Below the pieces are notes generated by a model. That model had not been told where the DNA came from. It did no database searches and saw only the letters and a program-made list of their open reading frames with translations. This document shows positions 10,305 through 18,580 of a stretch of 38,672 nt of DNA, piece after piece (the first letter of the stretch is position 1; each line of letters opens with the position of its first letter). The translations under genes were made by a program, and so were the position numbers. The stretch comes from Leptolyngbyaceae cyanobacterium M33_DOE_097. Lineage in GTDB: Bacteria; Cyanobacteriota; Cyanobacteriia; Leptolyngbyales; Leptolyngbyaceae. Location: the NCBI GenBank assembly GCA_015296075.1, contig DVDV01000195.1, positions 1-38,672 of the forward strand, read 5' to 3'.

Positions 10305-11411
10305 ATGGTCTTTTCACTGTTGCACCAAAACTACATGCGATTTGATCGCAATTCTCTATCGCGTGATCTCTGGGTAATTATTGGGTTAGTTTCAACAATT
10401 ATTGTGCTGGAGCTTGTCACGTCGGCTGACTACGTTTTTAGCTATCTCTACATTGGCCCTGTTCTACTTGCCAGTCTGCGTTTTGATCAACGCTTCTCCA
10501 TTCGTCTAACGCTTCTTGTATCAGGTTTAACCCTCTTCAATCTGTGGATCCCGGGTAGCCACATCATCACACCACCGACGATCGCCAATCGCTTTATTGC
10601 TGTTTTCGCGTTGTTTGTCACGGCTCTTCTTGCCAACCGCAATCGTTTTTATGAAGGGGCACTTGCCCAACAACGAGCTAAATTGCAATTTCAAGAAAAG
10701 TTGGCAAGTTTGCAAGAAGATTTTGTTTCGACTCTGACACATGATTTGAAGACGCCGCTACTCGGTGCGATTGAAACACTTAAAGCATTTCAACAAGGAC
10801 AGTTTGGTGATGTAACGACACTTCAGCAAAAGGTGCTAGCCACGATGTTGCGTAGCCATCAGTCAAGCCTGAAGCTGATCGCCACGATCCTAGACGTTTA
10901 CCGCAACGATTCAGAAGGGATGCAGCTGGTGCGATCGCCAATTAACCTGATCGAGCTGACCGAGCAAGTCATTCAAACGCTCAATGATTTAGTCTCTAGT
11001 TATCAAGTGTCTGTGCAGCTCAACACGACTGCACTAAACACTCAGCAAGCCTGTGTAAATGGAGACGAGCTGCAGTTGCAACGGGTTTTGTCAAATCTTT
11101 TAATTAATGCCATTTATCACTCGCCTCTGCACGGAACGATTGAGGTGATTTTAAAATCTCAGTCCCATTCTCACCCCCCTGAAGTCGTGATTCAATTGCT
11201 GGATGAAGGGCCAGGTATTCACTCAGAGGAGCTGCCGCAACTGTTTGAGCGCTTTTTTCAGGGGCATAGCGATCGCCAAGCGAAAGGATCAGGATTAGGA
11301 CTATACTTGTCTCGACAGATTGTTGAAGCCCACGGCGGCAAAATTTGGGCCGAGAATCGAGAGATTCGGGGAGCCGTCTTTGGCTTCTGCCTGCCAGCTC
11401 TCACGTTATAG
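10305..11411 (+). CDS. Membrane sensor histidine kinase
   Basis: 368-aa kinase of the inner membrane. Seen: about four hydrophobic helices (22-38, 44-60, 64-82, 92-110) with no large periplasmic domain, a short coiled linker, then HisKA with the phosphoacceptor H146 in the H-box THDLKTPLLG. The HATPase domain has an N-box (NLLINAIYHS), G1 (DEGPGIH), F-box (LFERFF) and G2 (GSGLGLYLS), so all catalytic boxes are intact. The compact helical N-terminus suggests sensing in or at the membrane. The response regulator gene starts 13 nt after its stop, so the two are almost surely co-transcribed and cognate. The signal is unknown; the upstream ammonium transporter makes nitrogen a candidate (inference). 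An alternative start exists at 10335. Confidence 0.9.
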   Translation: MVFSLLHQNYMRFDRNSLSRDLWVIIGLVSTIIVLELVTSADYVFSYLYIGPVLLASLRFDQRFSIRLTLLVSGLTLFNLWIPGSHIITPPTIANRFIAVFALFVTALLANRNRFYEGALAQQRAKLQFQEKLASLQEDFVSTLTHDLKTPLLGAIETLKAFQQGQFGDVTTLQQKVLATMLRSHQSSLKLIATILDVYRNDSEGMQLVRSPINLIELTEQVIQTLNDLVSSYQVSVQLNTTALNTQQACVNGDELQLQRVLSNLLINAIYHSPLHGTIEVILKSQSHSHPPEVVIQLLDEGPGIHSEELPQLFERFFQGHSDRQAKGSGLGLYLSRQIVEAHGGKIWAENREIRGAVFGFCLPALTL

Positions 11412-11424
11412 TCTCTGTTTATTT

Positions 11425-12078
11425 ATGAATTCTCCTTCGCTCCGCATTTTGCTCGTCGAAGATGACGAACTCTTTCGGCTTGGGCTGCAAATGAAGTTGC
11501 AGCAAGAACCTGGCCTTGAAATTATCGCAGAAGCGGGAGATGGTGAAGCCGCAATTAGCCTGGTCAGTCAACACGAGTTAGATGTGGTGTTGCTCGATGT
11601 GGGGCTGCCTAGAATTGGCGGTGTAGAAGCCTGCCGTCAAATTAAGCAAAAGTGCCCTGAGCTGCCGATCTTGGTGCTTACTTCCCGCTCTGACCGAGCT
11701 TTAATTAACCAACTTATCGAAATCGGTGTTCAAGGTTATTGCCTCAAGGGTGTGGCCGCCGAGACGCTGGTTTTAGCGCTCCGTTCTGTCTCCGCTGGTG
11801 CATCCTGGTGGGATCAAACAGCCACAGCAGAAATTCAAGCCTTAGCTCATTCAAAAAGCAGCAACGAAAGTCCTTTAACGCCGCGTGAGCAAGAAATTTT
11901 GCGGCTGATTACGGCTGGCAAAACCACGCAAGAAATTGCCGAGACGTTTTATATCGCCCCTGGCACAGTCAGAGTCCACATTCATGCAATTTTACAAAAG
12001 CTAGACGTGCGCGATCGCACCCAAGCTGCCGTTTTAGCTTTGCAAAAAGGGCTGATTAGCTCCAAGCCACGGAACTAG
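11425..12078 (+). CDS. NarL/FixJ-type response regulator
   Basis: 217-aa two-component response regulator. The receiver domain (about 7-120) carries the acidic pair in LLVEDDE, the phospho-acceptor D58 in LLDVGLP, and the conserved Thr/Lys region LTSRS and CLKG. A LuxR-type helix-turn-helix follows (about 150-215; LTPREQEILRLI then GTVRVHIHAILQKL). I place the start at ATG 11425, giving the usual MNSPSLRILLVEDD opening; the longer reading frame from 11320 lies inside the kinase gene and has no family counterpart. Almost certainly the partner of the kinase ending 13 nt upstream. It should bind DNA as a phosphorylated dimer; targets cannot be read from the sequence, but the adjacent amt is an obvious candidate. 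Confidence 0.92.
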   Translation: MNSPSLRILLVEDDELFRLGLQMKLQQEPGLEIIAEAGDGEAAISLVSQHELDVVLLDVGLPRIGGVEACRQIKQKCPELPILVLTSRSDRALINQLIEIGVQGYCLKGVAAETLVLALRSVSAGASWWDQTATAEIQALAHSKSSNESPLTPREQEILRLITAGKTTQEIAETFYIAPGTVRVHIHAILQKLDVRDRTQAAVLALQKGLISSKPRN

Positions 12079-12100
12079 CCTTGAGTGTGTTGACGCAGGT

Positions 12101-12514
12101 TTAAGCGTCGCTCAGCAAGCGAGACACTTTGATATGCATAAATGCCACTTCGGGGTCACGCTGCACGGCCTGGTAGTAGCGGGTTTCTTCTAGCTCTTGT
12201 TCGCCCTTGAGGTAAACCAGTTCCTTGGCTTGCTCTAGCAATTCTTTCGCCTGATCGAGGGTGACTGGCTCATCCTTTGAAGCAAGGCGATCGTCAACGT
12301 GAGCAATAAACTTTGACATGGGGCGCAACCAATCAAACCACTCATGCCCGATCACGAGCTGAAAGAACTCTCCCCGTGACTGAATCCGCCCGTGCGTGTA
12401 TTCGTAAGACTGACGTTCGGCTTCTAGCAAAGCTTTGTGGAGCTGTAAAAAAGTGCCGCGCACTTCTTTAAGACGTTGTAACGTTGGCTGTAGCGAGCCA
12501 TCAGGCGAAGACAT
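12101..12514 (-). CDS. Conserved hypothetical protein, 137 aa
   Basis: Small soluble, mostly helical protein with no signal peptide or membrane segment. Distinctive elements: a heptad-like N-terminal half (LQRLKEVRGTFLQLHKALLEAERQSYE), the aromatic block FFQLVIGHEWFDWLRPMSKFIAHVDD, and a Glu/Lys-rich helix (LEQAKELVYLKGEQELEE). I have seen similar proteins annotated only as hypothetical, and do not assign a function. It lies convergent to the response regulator (22-bp gap) and downstream of asnS on the same strand. The ATG start lacks a clear Shine-Dalgarno. Confidence 0.8.
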   Translation of the reverse strand: MSSPDGSLQPTLQRLKEVRGTFLQLHKALLEAERQSYEYTHGRIQSRGEFFQLVIGHEWFDWLRPMSKFIAHVDDRLASKDEPVTLDQAKELLEQAKELVYLKGEQELEETRYYQAVQRDPEVAFMHIKVSRLLSDA

Positions 12515-12658
12515 GAGACACTATCCCAAAATTCACTTTTTTCATCTTGGCATACAGGCGAGCATTTCTGGGAAGGGGGCGATCGCTTCCTGCTTGGGTG
12601 GGCTTACCCTATCGCGCTCTATCTCAGGAGACGGAGTAAGCCTCTACTTCAACAGATA

Positions 12659-14056
12659 CTAGAACTCGACCTCCTGCGGCGCACGCGGGAACGGAATCAC
12701 ATCACGGATATTTCCCATCCCGGTCATAAACTGCACCAATCGCTCAAACCCCAGACCAAAGCCCGCGTGGGGCACAGTACCATAACGACGCAGATCCAGA
12801 TACCACCAGTAAGGCGCAGGATCGAGGCCCACTTCTTGGATGCGGCGCTCTAGCACATCGAGCCGTTCTTCCCGCTGGGAACCGCCAATGATCTCGCCAA
12901 TCTTGGGAGCCAAAATATCCATCGCGGACACTGTCTTCTCATCGTCATTGAGTCGCATGTAGAAGGCTTTGATCTTGGCGGGGTAATCGGTCACGATAGT
13001 GGGCTTCTTAAACAATTCCTCCGCCAGATAGCGCTCGTGTTCTGACTGCAAATCTAACCCCCACTCAACCGGATACTCAAAGGTTCTGGTGGCTTTTTCT
13101 AAGAGGGCGATCGCCTCGGTGTAAGTGACGCGCGCAAACTCGTTGTTGATGATGTTGTCAGCCGTTGCCAGCACTGAGTCATCAATGCGCTGGTTAAAGA
13201 ACTCCATGTCTTCGGGGCACTGCTCCAGCACAAACCGAAACACGTACTTAAGAAACGCCTCCGCGAGTTCCATATCGCCCAACAAGTCGCAAAAGGCCAT
13301 CTCTGGCTCCACCATCCAAAACTCGGCCAGGTGGCGGGAAGTGTTTGAGTTTTCGGCTCGAAATGTCGGCCCAAAGGTGTAGACGTTGCTAAACGCCATC
13401 GCCATAATTTCGGCTTCAAGTTGCCCACTCACGGTCAGAAAAGCTTGCTTACCAAAAAAATCCTTGCCAAAATCGACGGCTTGCTTGTCCTCCGTCAGAG
13501 GTATTTTCTTGAGGTCAAACCCCGTCACCGTGAACATTTCACCTGCACCTTCGCAATCGCTGGCCCCAATAATCGGCGTGTGTACCCAGAGAAAGCCGCG
13601 CTCTTGAAAGAATTGGTGAATGGCGGTAGAGGCGGCATTGCGAACGCGAAACACGGCACCCAGCGTATTGGTGCGGGCGCGCAGGTGGGCGATGTCGCGC
13701 AAAAACTCGAAGGAGTGCCGTTTTTTCTGCAAAGGATAGGTTTCTGGGTCGGCTTCCCCAAACACTTCCAGGCTCTCGGCCTTTAGCTCGATCCGTTGCC
13801 CTTTTGCGGGTGACTCAACCAATGTTCCAGAGATGGCTACCGATGCGCCTGTGCTCAAGCGTTTAATGGTGTCTGCATAGCCCGGCACATCTTGATTAAC
13901 GACAACTTGCAACCCAGCCATTGAGGAGCCATCGTTGACTTCAATAAAAGAAAACTCTTTTTGCTCACGTTTCGTGCGAACCCAGCCTTTAACCGTGATG
14001 GTTTCGTCGGGTTGCCCATGTCGGAGCACATCAAGAATGCGGCGAGTACTTGCCAT
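12659..14056 (-). CDS. asnS: Asparaginyl-tRNA synthetase
   Basis: 465-aa class II aminoacyl-tRNA synthetase that charges tRNA-Asn. Seen: an N-terminal OB-fold anticodon-binding domain (about 12-100; [20 protein letters not shown]), class II motif 2 ([21 protein letters not shown]) and motif 3 ([15 protein letters not shown] near the C-terminus). The length matches bacterial AsnRS. I start it at ATG 14056 ([11 protein letters not shown]), the usual family N-terminus; reading back to 14113 would need a TTG and adds 19 residues without family support. The gene encodes AsnRS rather than AspRS, as shown by the short form without a GAD insertion. It is divergent from gdhA. Confidence 0.95.
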   Translation of the reverse strand: MASTRRILDVLRHGQPDETITVKGWVRTKREQKEFSFIEVNDGSSMAGLQVVVNQDVPGYADTIKRLSTGASVAISGTLVESPAKGQRIELKAESLEVFGEADPETYPLQKKRHSFEFLRDIAHLRARTNTLGAVFRVRNAASTAIHQFFQERGFLWVHTPIIGASDCEGAGEMFTVTGFDLKKIPLTEDKQAVDFGKDFFGKQAFLTVSGQLEAEIMAMAFSNVYTFGPTFRAENSNTSRHLAEFWMVEPEMAFCDLLGDMELAEAFLKYVFRFVLEQCPEDMEFFNQRIDDSVLATADNIINNEFARVTYTEAIALLEKATRTFEYPVEWGLDLQSEHERYLAEELFKKPTIVTDYPAKIKAFYMRLNDDEKTVSAMDILAPKIGEIIGGSQREERLDVLERRIQEVGLDPAPYWWYLDLRRYGTVPHAGFGLGFERLVQFMTGMGNIRDVIPFPRAPQEVEF

Positions 14057-14523
14057 AGGAATATCAGTATCTAGCGTCGTGAAGGTCAATAATGCTGAAT
14101 TTGAGTTTAGCAAGGACTTTGCTGCTCAGGGATCGATTTCAGAAACAACTTGGCGGAATTTACACCCTCTACCCCCACTCAAATTGTGTGTAAAACAATA
14201 AGATTCTTAGCACTTTGCAACACTTTTTCTCAAGAATCAAACATCATTGATTCAAAGTAATCTTTTATTTGGGCAAAATAAGAAAAGAGGCAGATGTAAT
14301 TTATCAGGAGTTCTGAGAAAGTCCCTTGGCTTTACTTCGCAATGCTTTTTAAGTAGCAAATTCGCACCCTAAAATCTACACTTCTGGTGCGATCGCAAGC
14401 GGTTCTCCTGACGCTTCTCTGCCCAACTTCACTGACAGGTTAACGCCCTATTTCTGAGAGTTTGTTGTTGATTGTTAACCGAGTTCTTCTCGTCGCTTCG
14501 TTACTGAGAAAAAGGAATTGATT
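14057..14523. other. Divergent intergenic region asnS/gdhA
   Basis: 467 bp without a gene. It must hold promoters for both genes. A perfect dyad GAATCA-N8-TGATTC lies at 14234-14253, operator-like. No clear GTA-N8-TAC NtcA box is visible. The gdhA ribosome site is an AGGA at 14512-14515. Confidence 0.6.
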
Positions 14524-15819
14524 ATGAGCCATTCACTTCTGGCCGATGCCAGTCAGCGCCTCGAATGGGCGTTGAAATACACCACCATTTCTGAAGATGC
14601 TGTCGAGTCGCTGAAATACCCCCAGACAAGCCTGACGGTGTCAATTCCAGTGCGAATGGATGACGGCTCACTGCGGGTCTTTCAAGGCTATCGGGTACGT
14701 TATGACGACACGCGTGGCCCTGGTAAAGGCGGCGTGCGCTATCACCCCAACGTTTCGCTGGACGAGGTGCAATCGCTCGCCTTTTGGATGACATTTAAGT
14801 GCGCGGCTCTCAATCTACCCTACGGTGGTGCAAAAGGGGGCATTACCGTTAATCCGAAAGAGCTGTCTCGCATGGAGTTAGAACGCCTCAGTCGGGGCTA
14901 TATCGACGCGATCGCCGATTTTATTGGCCCTGATGTCGATATTCTCGCGCCAGATGTTTACACCAACGCGATGGTGATGGGCTGGATGATGGATCAGTAC
15001 AGCATCATCAAACGCCAGTTTTCACCTGCGGTTGTGACGGGCAAACCCGTGACGATGGGGGGCAGCCTGGGGCGTGAAACGGCAACTGCAATGGGCGCAT
15101 TTTATGTGATTGAGGCGATGATGCCGAAGTTCGATCGCGCCCCCTCTGAAACACGGGTAGCAATTCAGGGTTTTGGCAATGCAGGCGGCTTTTTGGCTGA
15201 GATGCTTTACCAGGCAGGTTACAAAATCGTTGCTGTCAGCGATTCACAAGGGGGCATTTATGCCCAAAATGGCCTGAATATTCCCGCAATCAGCCAGTTT
15301 AAAAAGGCCAGCCGTCGCCTGCAAGCGATGTACTGTGATGACACCGTATGCCACACAACGGCCGAAGCCGTTCTAACCAACGAAGAACTACTGGAATTGG
15401 ACGTAGATATTTTGATTCCAGCCGCGTTGGAAAATCAGATCACCGAGGCAAATGCTAACAACATCAAAGCAAAATACATTTTTGAAGTAGCCAACGGGCC
15501 GATCACCTCAGCCGCCGATACTATCCTGAACGATCGCGGCATTTACGTTTTCCCAGATATTTTGGTGAATGCGGGTGGTGTCACGGTCAGCTACTTTGAG
15601 TGGGTGCAAAACCGGAGTGGTTTGTATTGGTCACTGGATGAGATTCACCACCGCTTAAAGCCGCGTATGGTGGAAGAAGCTGCCAATATTTGGGCGATCG
15701 CCCAAGATTTGAGCATTGACCTCCGCACAGCTGGATACGTCCACGCTTTGAGCCGTTTAGGTGATGCGATTAGTGCCAAAGGCACCCGCGACTACTACGT
15801 CAATCATGTGAAGAGTTAG
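14524..15819 (+). CDS. gdhA: Glutamate dehydrogenase (Glu/Leu/Phe/Val family)
   Basis: 431-aa hexameric-type dehydrogenase interconverting 2-oxoglutarate plus ammonium and glutamate. Seen: the N-terminal substrate domain with YDDTRGPGKGGVRYHP and the catalytic lysine region LPYGGAKGGI, then the Rossmann domain with the fingerprint GFGNAGG (after VAIQ) and the C-terminal ANGPITSAAD. The cyanobacterial enzymes of this length that I know of are NADP-linked, but cofactor choice is not decided here. Start: ATG at 14524, preceded by an AGGA about 8 nt upstream; an in-frame TTG two codons earlier is less likely. It would act as an ammonium-assimilating side route beside glutamine synthetase. A long perfect hairpin follows the stop. 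Confidence 0.93.
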   Translation: MSHSLLADASQRLEWALKYTTISEDAVESLKYPQTSLTVSIPVRMDDGSLRVFQGYRVRYDDTRGPGKGGVRYHPNVSLDEVQSLAFWMTFKCAALNLPYGGAKGGITVNPKELSRMELERLSRGYIDAIADFIGPDVDILAPDVYTNAMVMGWMMDQYSIIKRQFSPAVVTGKPVTMGGSLGRETATAMGAFYVIEAMMPKFDRAPSETRVAIQGFGNAGGFLAEMLYQAGYKIVAVSDSQGGIYAQNGLNIPAISQFKKASRRLQAMYCDDTVCHTTAEAVLTNEELLELDVDILIPAALENQITEANANNIKAKYIFEVANGPITSAADTILNDRGIYVFPDILVNAGGVTVSYFEWVQNRSGLYWSLDEIHHRLKPRMVEEAANIWAIAQDLSIDLRTAGYVHALSRLGDAISAKGTRDYYVNHVKS

Positions 15820-15870
15820 ATCAGTTTATTGATGTAATTGGCTTAACCCCGATCACACCTCTCTATCACG

Positions 15871-15915
15871 CATACAGAGAAGGCATCCTAAATCGCAGGA
15901 TGCCTTCTCTGTATG
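15871..15915 (+). terminator. Long perfect hairpin after gdhA
   Basis: A perfect 19-bp inverted repeat (15871-15889 with 15897-15915) around a 7-nt loop, starting 51 nt after the gdhA stop. No poly-T follows on either side, so it may be a 3'-end stabiliser or Rho-linked stop rather than a classical intrinsic terminator. Confidence 0.6.
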
Positions 15916-16062
15916 GCTTACTTGAATCTTTGCATCTAAACAGCCCTAGCTTGGCAATTTAACAGCTAGATTCAATCGCCTTATCAAATTTTTCAGATAA
16001 GTACCAATCGCTATTCCACATCAACAAAGCTATTTACTAGACATCTAGTGATTAAACTGATT

Positions 16063-16695
16063 TTACTCCCGTATGTTTTGCTCTTTCGAACAAACGTTTG
16101 CGGCCCAGTCACCAAGCTTTTCGGTTGCAAATTTTCCCGCTTCATAGGTTCCAAAAACAGCGGCACCTGTTCCACCAGCAAGAAGTGCTCCCATGACAAT
16201 TGGTCCTCCAACTGCTGAGGTCACAACAGCAGTTGCTGCGGCACCTGTAGCACTACTACCCATCATTCCTGCAAGTGCTGTTGTTAAACCTCCTAAACCC
16301 ATTTGAGAAACAGCCGAGGAAATTCCAGCGTAACCAGCTAGTGAACCCGCTCCCGCACTAGACGCAGAGGTAATTGCTTGAGTAATTGTAAAAGCTGAGG
16401 TTGCACCCTTTTCAAGGGCTTTCCACTCTGAGCCATCAATACCGTCTAAGTGATTAAAATAAGCTGTACAAACTGCTTCTGGTGTAGCGTCTAAAATTTT
16501 TCTTGCCTCAGCTACAAGCCGTTTGTTAGACAGAATTTTATGAAGTTGACTTGGTAGTGCAAAATCAAAATGAACAGACGCAAAAGCTGGTGGTGATAAA
16601 GTGAAACTTAGAAATACCGAAACTACGAGAACCATGAGAAATGCAGAGAAAATTCTCCTAATCTGCTTCAGCATGAATTTGATTTCTAGAAACAT
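16063..16695 (-). CDS. Exported glycine-zipper-rich protein of unknown function
   Basis: 210 aa. Seen: a strong signal peptide (about 1-39, core FLMVLVVSVFLSFTL, ending PPAFAS), a short mature polar region (40-95), then a long Ala/Gly/Ser-rich hydrophobic stretch (about 97-185) with repeated GxxxG-like spacing that could form packed membrane helices. It has two mature cysteines (C76, C202) that could form a disulfide. Near the end is FGTYEAGKFATEKLGDW; a similar FGTYxxGR element occurs in the neighbouring GTPase. No known domain recognised. The gene and its flanks are AT-richer than the neighbourhood, compatible with acquisition. It is the last of the minus-strand group 16063-20227 but is separated from the GTPases by 477 bp, so it is probably transcribed separately. 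The start may be residue 1 or M8. Confidence 0.7.
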   Translation of the reverse strand: MFLEIKFMLKQIRRIFSAFLMVLVVSVFLSFTLSPPAFASVHFDFALPSQLHKILSNKRLVAEARKILDATPEAVCTAYFNHLDGIDGSEWKALEKGATSAFTITQAITSASSAGAGSLAGYAGISSAVSQMGLGGLTTALAGMMGSSATGAAATAVVTSAVGGPIVMGALLAGGTGAAVFGTYEAGKFATEKLGDWAANVCSKEQNIRE

Positions 16696-17172
16696 AAACT
16701 ACGCTATTCGTAGAATGCCCAAGAGATAAGCCTGTTTAACATAAAAATAGAATAAGCTCTTACTTCAACCTAGAGACAAAGTAAATAACTTACTGATTTA
16801 CCTTCAACTTAAATTTAGTTGAGTAAGTGAACTCCACTATTTGAATAAACCAGATGACTAAGTAAATTACACATAGCAGTAATAATAACGAGAAGATAAA
16901 TAGCTTTTAGTAAAGCTAGAAAATACTTGCTGAAGCTGTTTTTAGTAAACAAGTTAGCAGGTTTAGTACTGTTAATTACGTAGCAATACAGAGTAGTAAA
17001 TGCTGATCACAAACAAATTGAGATCAGTAATTCCGTCAGTACTAAATCCTTCCCAAGTTTCATAGGGCAGGCGTCATTGTTACTCTAGAAAGCTAGGAAA
17101 TTAACTCGAAAGTAGTTCTTTTTTAGCGTTAGTGCATTGATGCATACATTCCTTAATCACTTTCAGCTGCTA
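16696..17172. other. AT-rich intergenic region
   Basis: 477 bp of distinctly AT-rich sequence with no convincing gene, RNA or hairpin. It should include the promoter of the exported protein ending at 16063 and the 3' end of the GTPase transcript. Confidence 0.55.
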
Positions 17173-18567
17173 CTAAAGCCCAGAGTTCCCCAATTCCTGA
17201 CTGAGTTCTTGTCGGAGGCGGTAAATGATAGTTTGCGAGTCGAGTTGGTTGAGAATGTCTTGAATTACGGTGCTGGCTCCTTGCGGTCCCCAGGTGCAGC
17301 CATTTTCAAGATAAGTCTGGATGGCGCGTCCCACAGAGTAGGTGCCAAACCCCGCGATCGCCCCTTGCAGACCTGCCGTTGCAAAGTAAGCTGGCAAAGC
17401 CACTGACGTTACCCCTGAGACAGCCGCCGCACCACTTTTACCGATGCCTAAAATTAAGCCACTGCCAAACTCCGTCGCGAGTAGACCACCCGAACTCATC
17501 AAAATAGTGCGCCAGAGTTTTTGCGCTTCGTGACGGGTAACAGGCAAGCCATACAGTTCAGACAACGCGCGGATCATGGCCAGGTCAGAAACGGCTCCAC
17601 CTACTACATCCAACACCGCAACGGGATTCAGAGCAATGGCGATCGCCTTATACCGCACAAACTTCCAGATCAGGGCATCCGCTTCAGCATTCCGCAGTTC
17701 CAGCACCTTACTGGCAAGACTTACTTCGGCATCCCGCGCTTGAAATAACGCATTCAACGCCAGTAACGTCGAACCTTCGCGACTAATCACCTCAAGGATT
17801 TTTTGTTTAAGTGGCTCAATTTCAACAACGGGTGTCTCCCATTGATAGTGAACCGAACCATCTGGATTTTCTACTCGCACCTGTAACGGGGCTGGGTCAG
17901 CCGCAACGAGGACAATTTCATTAGTCGATAATAAGCTTTGCAGATCATCGGGCGCTGAGCTGTTTGAGAGCCGTTGCAAATTCTGATAGATCTCTTGGCG
18001 GGTGTGGTCAGGATAGAGATCAATTTTATTGAACACCAGCAAGAGCGGCTTTTGAGCCTGACGCAGCTCACAAAGTGCCTCATACTCAGTGCGCGTAATA
18101 TCGCCCGCTACCACAAAAAGAATTAAATCTGCCTGTTGCGCAACTTCTTTTGCCATCCGGGCGCGGGTTTGACCATCGATTTCATCCAGTCCGGGGGTAT
18201 CGATCAACTCGATTTGAAGTTGGTCAGGAAGATCCTCAGAAGGTGATTCAGGAGTCCAAAAAACAGATTGCGGCGTGAGCGTCACACCATTGAGCGGTCC
18301 CGTTGGCAGCACCTTGCGACCTAACAGCGCATTCAGCACTGCCGATTTGCCGCGACTCACCAAACCAAACACCGCAACGCGCACAACCGTATTCTCAATT
18401 TTGTTGAGCGTCACGTTGAGCCGTTGCATATCTTGCCGCAACGCTTCTTGAATCGTGCCAGTCGGTCGCGTCCGCGCCGATCGCAAGTAGGTGTTGTACC
18501 TGCCAATCGTCTGGCGCAGGCTGGCCCGGGCACGGGTAAGTTGTGTTTCTTGAGACGTAGTAGCCAA
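17173..18567 (-). CDS. Era/dynamin-like GTPase with membrane-associated C-terminus
   Basis: 464-aa P-loop GTPase. Seen: an N-terminal helical segment, Walker A GLVSRGKS (68-75), a G3 DTPGLDE starting at residue 123 and a G4 NKID (180-183), so nucleotide binding and hydrolysis look intact. The C-terminal half (about 280-430) contains hydrophobic helices of the DUF697 type (VAVLDVVGGAVSDLAMIRAL; then a Gly/Ala-rich stretch and FGTYSVGR near 407). Start: I choose the TTG at 18567, because GAGGAG sits 9 nt upstream and directly abuts the TGA of the upstream gene. Reading further upstream would overlap that gene by 137 bp and adds a compositionally odd Lys/Arg-rich head. Translational coupling to the upstream paralogue is implied. 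Likely an envelope- or membrane-remodelling GTPase, partner unknown. Confidence 0.85.
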   Translation of the reverse strand: MATTSQETQLTRARASLRQTIGRYNTYLRSARTRPTGTIQEALRQDMQRLNVTLNKIENTVVRVAVFGLVSRGKSAVLNALLGRKVLPTGPLNGVTLTPQSVFWTPESPSEDLPDQLQIELIDTPGLDEIDGQTRARMAKEVAQQADLILFVVAGDITRTEYEALCELRQAQKPLLLVFNKIDLYPDHTRQEIYQNLQRLSNSSAPDDLQSLLSTNEIVLVAADPAPLQVRVENPDGSVHYQWETPVVEIEPLKQKILEVISREGSTLLALNALFQARDAEVSLASKVLELRNAEADALIWKFVRYKAIAIALNPVAVLDVVGGAVSDLAMIRALSELYGLPVTRHEAQKLWRTILMSSGGLLATEFGSGLILGIGKSGAAAVSGVTSVALPAYFATAGLQGAIAGFGTYSVGRAIQTYLENGCTWGPQGASTVIQDILNQLDSQTIIYRLRQELSQELGNSGL

Positions 18568-18580
18568 CGGATCGTACTCC

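Noticed and set aside
11320-11424. Longer N-terminus for the response regulator
   Set aside because: Lies within the histidine kinase coding region; the family start is at ATG 11425.
12601-12642. 7-bp inverted repeat downstream of asnS as its terminator
   Set aside because: GGCTTAC/GTAAGCC arms are 28 nt apart with no T-run on the minus strand; too weak to call.
14057-14113. Extension of asnS upstream of 14056
   Set aside because: Would need a TTG codon and adds residues that do not match the family N-terminus.
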